Shown here: positions 63,678 through 64,000 of the stretch, piece after piece | Layout of the letters: every line of letters begins with the position of its first letter | Position numbering within the stretch: position 1 is the first letter of the stretch | DNA from: Kofleriaceae bacterium | Lineage (GTDB): Bacteria > Myxococcota_A > Polyangia > Haliangiales > Haliangiaceae | Assembly: GCA_024762925.1 (NCBI GenBank) | Contig: JANTGM010000003.1 | Location: 62,001 to 126,000, forward strand | DNA: 64,000 nucleotides | Direction: 5' to 3' | Program-made: the position numbers and the translations under genes | Notes under the pieces: generated by a model | What the model saw: the letters and a program-made list of their open reading frames with translations, nothing else | What the model was told of the DNA's origin: nothing | Databases searched by the model: none

Positions 63678-64000
63678 ATGCGTCGATTTGCAGCAATTCT
63701 GGCCCTGGCAGTTTGCACGGCTCCCGCTTGCGGCCCTGAGGAGATGTCCTATGAGGCAGATGGCGGCCAGGAGCTTCCAGTTGAGTTCAACCCTCCCACC
63801 GTCGACACGGTAACTCCAGGAGCCATGGCCCTTGGAGACACCATCCAAGTCTTCGGCTCAAACTTCCTCCCCAACGAATATGGCAGCACACGCCTTCACT
63901 TGGTGGGAACCTACACCGATGACTCCGGGGCGACGCACTCATATGATGGCGAAACCGTTCTTGACGTAAAGAACATCAGCGTTGCCAGCTTTGTCTTTGA
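63678..64000 (+). CDS. IPT/TIG-like lipoprotein, 3' end outside window
   Basis: An open frame from the ATG at 63678 continues to the window edge without a stop (107 codons visible). The leader MRRFAAILALAVCTAPAC has a lipobox cysteine at 18. After an acidic spacer, PPTVDTVTPGAMALGDTIQV and FGSNFLPNEYGSTRLHLVGT match the start of an IPT/TIG Ig-like domain. It is expected to be a cell-surface protein. The rest is unseen. Confidence 0.85.
   Translation, partial: MRRFAAILALAVCTAPACGPEEMSYEADGGQELPVEFNPPTVDTVTPGAMALGDTIQVFGSNFLPNEYGSTRLHLVGTYTDDSGATHSYDGETVLDVKNISVASFVF

Noticed and set aside
1-64000. tRNA, rRNA, CRISPR array or prophage
   Set aside because: No cloverleaf, repeat-spacer array, or phage structural gene was found on reading.

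Overview
The window looks like chromosomal DNA of a Myxococcota (former Deltaproteobacteria) member of moderate GC content. Four kinds of sequence point there. There are three Hanks-type Ser/Thr kinases, several PilZ and PEGA-domain proteins, many lipoproteins with Asp/Gly-rich linkers, and stand-alone histidine kinases. No rRNA, tRNA, CRISPR array, prophage or full-length transposase was seen. The assignment is an inference from gene content, not from a marker gene.

Layout. 1-5.3 kb: a minus-strand group (universal stress protein cut by the window edge, RNB-family exoribonuclease, methyltransferase), then a divergent cytoplasmic molybdopterin oxidoreductase. 5.3-10.2 kb: a PilZ/PEGA membrane protein with tandem repeats and a transglutaminase-elicitor-like lipoprotein. 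10.3-17.6 kb: a hybrid CHASE histidine kinase, a large lipoprotein, a Cu/Zn superoxide dismutase lipoprotein, and a cytochrome c/copper-monooxygenase-like lipoprotein. 17.9-25.3 kb: a lone ketoacyl synthase, a degenerate stretch, an OxyR-type regulator with both redox cysteines, a PQQ-type sugar dehydrogenase lipoprotein, a GNAT/NTF2-like pair, a TPR protein and a YaeQ protein. 25.3-30.7 kb: a full-length Lhr helicase and a PEGA protein.

30.7-35.9 kb is the most accessory-looking part. It has two adjacent Ser/Thr kinases, the second with DFN in place of DFG and an inserted domain. It also has an interrupted small ORF and at least four short CTAG-bounded inverted-repeat elements of two families. 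35.5-39.9 kb: FKBP, an aminotransferase, coaD, rsmD and an AMP-binding protein that has lost its catalytic lysines. 40.2-47.9 kb: an NTPase/TPR/winged-helix regulator, a small membrane-anchored unknown, a PAS histidine kinase, and an overlapping PilZ - PEGA - metallopeptidase operon. 48-57.5 kb: the mfd - parvulin - parvulin operon, a secreted metallopeptidase and an orphan secretin. 57.5-64 kb: an unknown protein, an ArsA-type ATPase, a biotinyl carrier protein, a kinase plus HtrA-like protease pair, and two divergent lipoproteins, the last cut by the window edge.

How genes work together. mfd and the two parvulins form a tight cluster for transcription-coupled repair and outer-membrane protein folding. 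rsmD-coaD is a typical translationally coupled housekeeping pair. The PilZ-PEGA-peptidase cluster and the kinase-HtrA cluster look like signalling or envelope modules. No complete, clearly new multi-gene system is proven. The best candidate for new biology is the tandem-kinase locus with its CTAG-targeted mini-elements.
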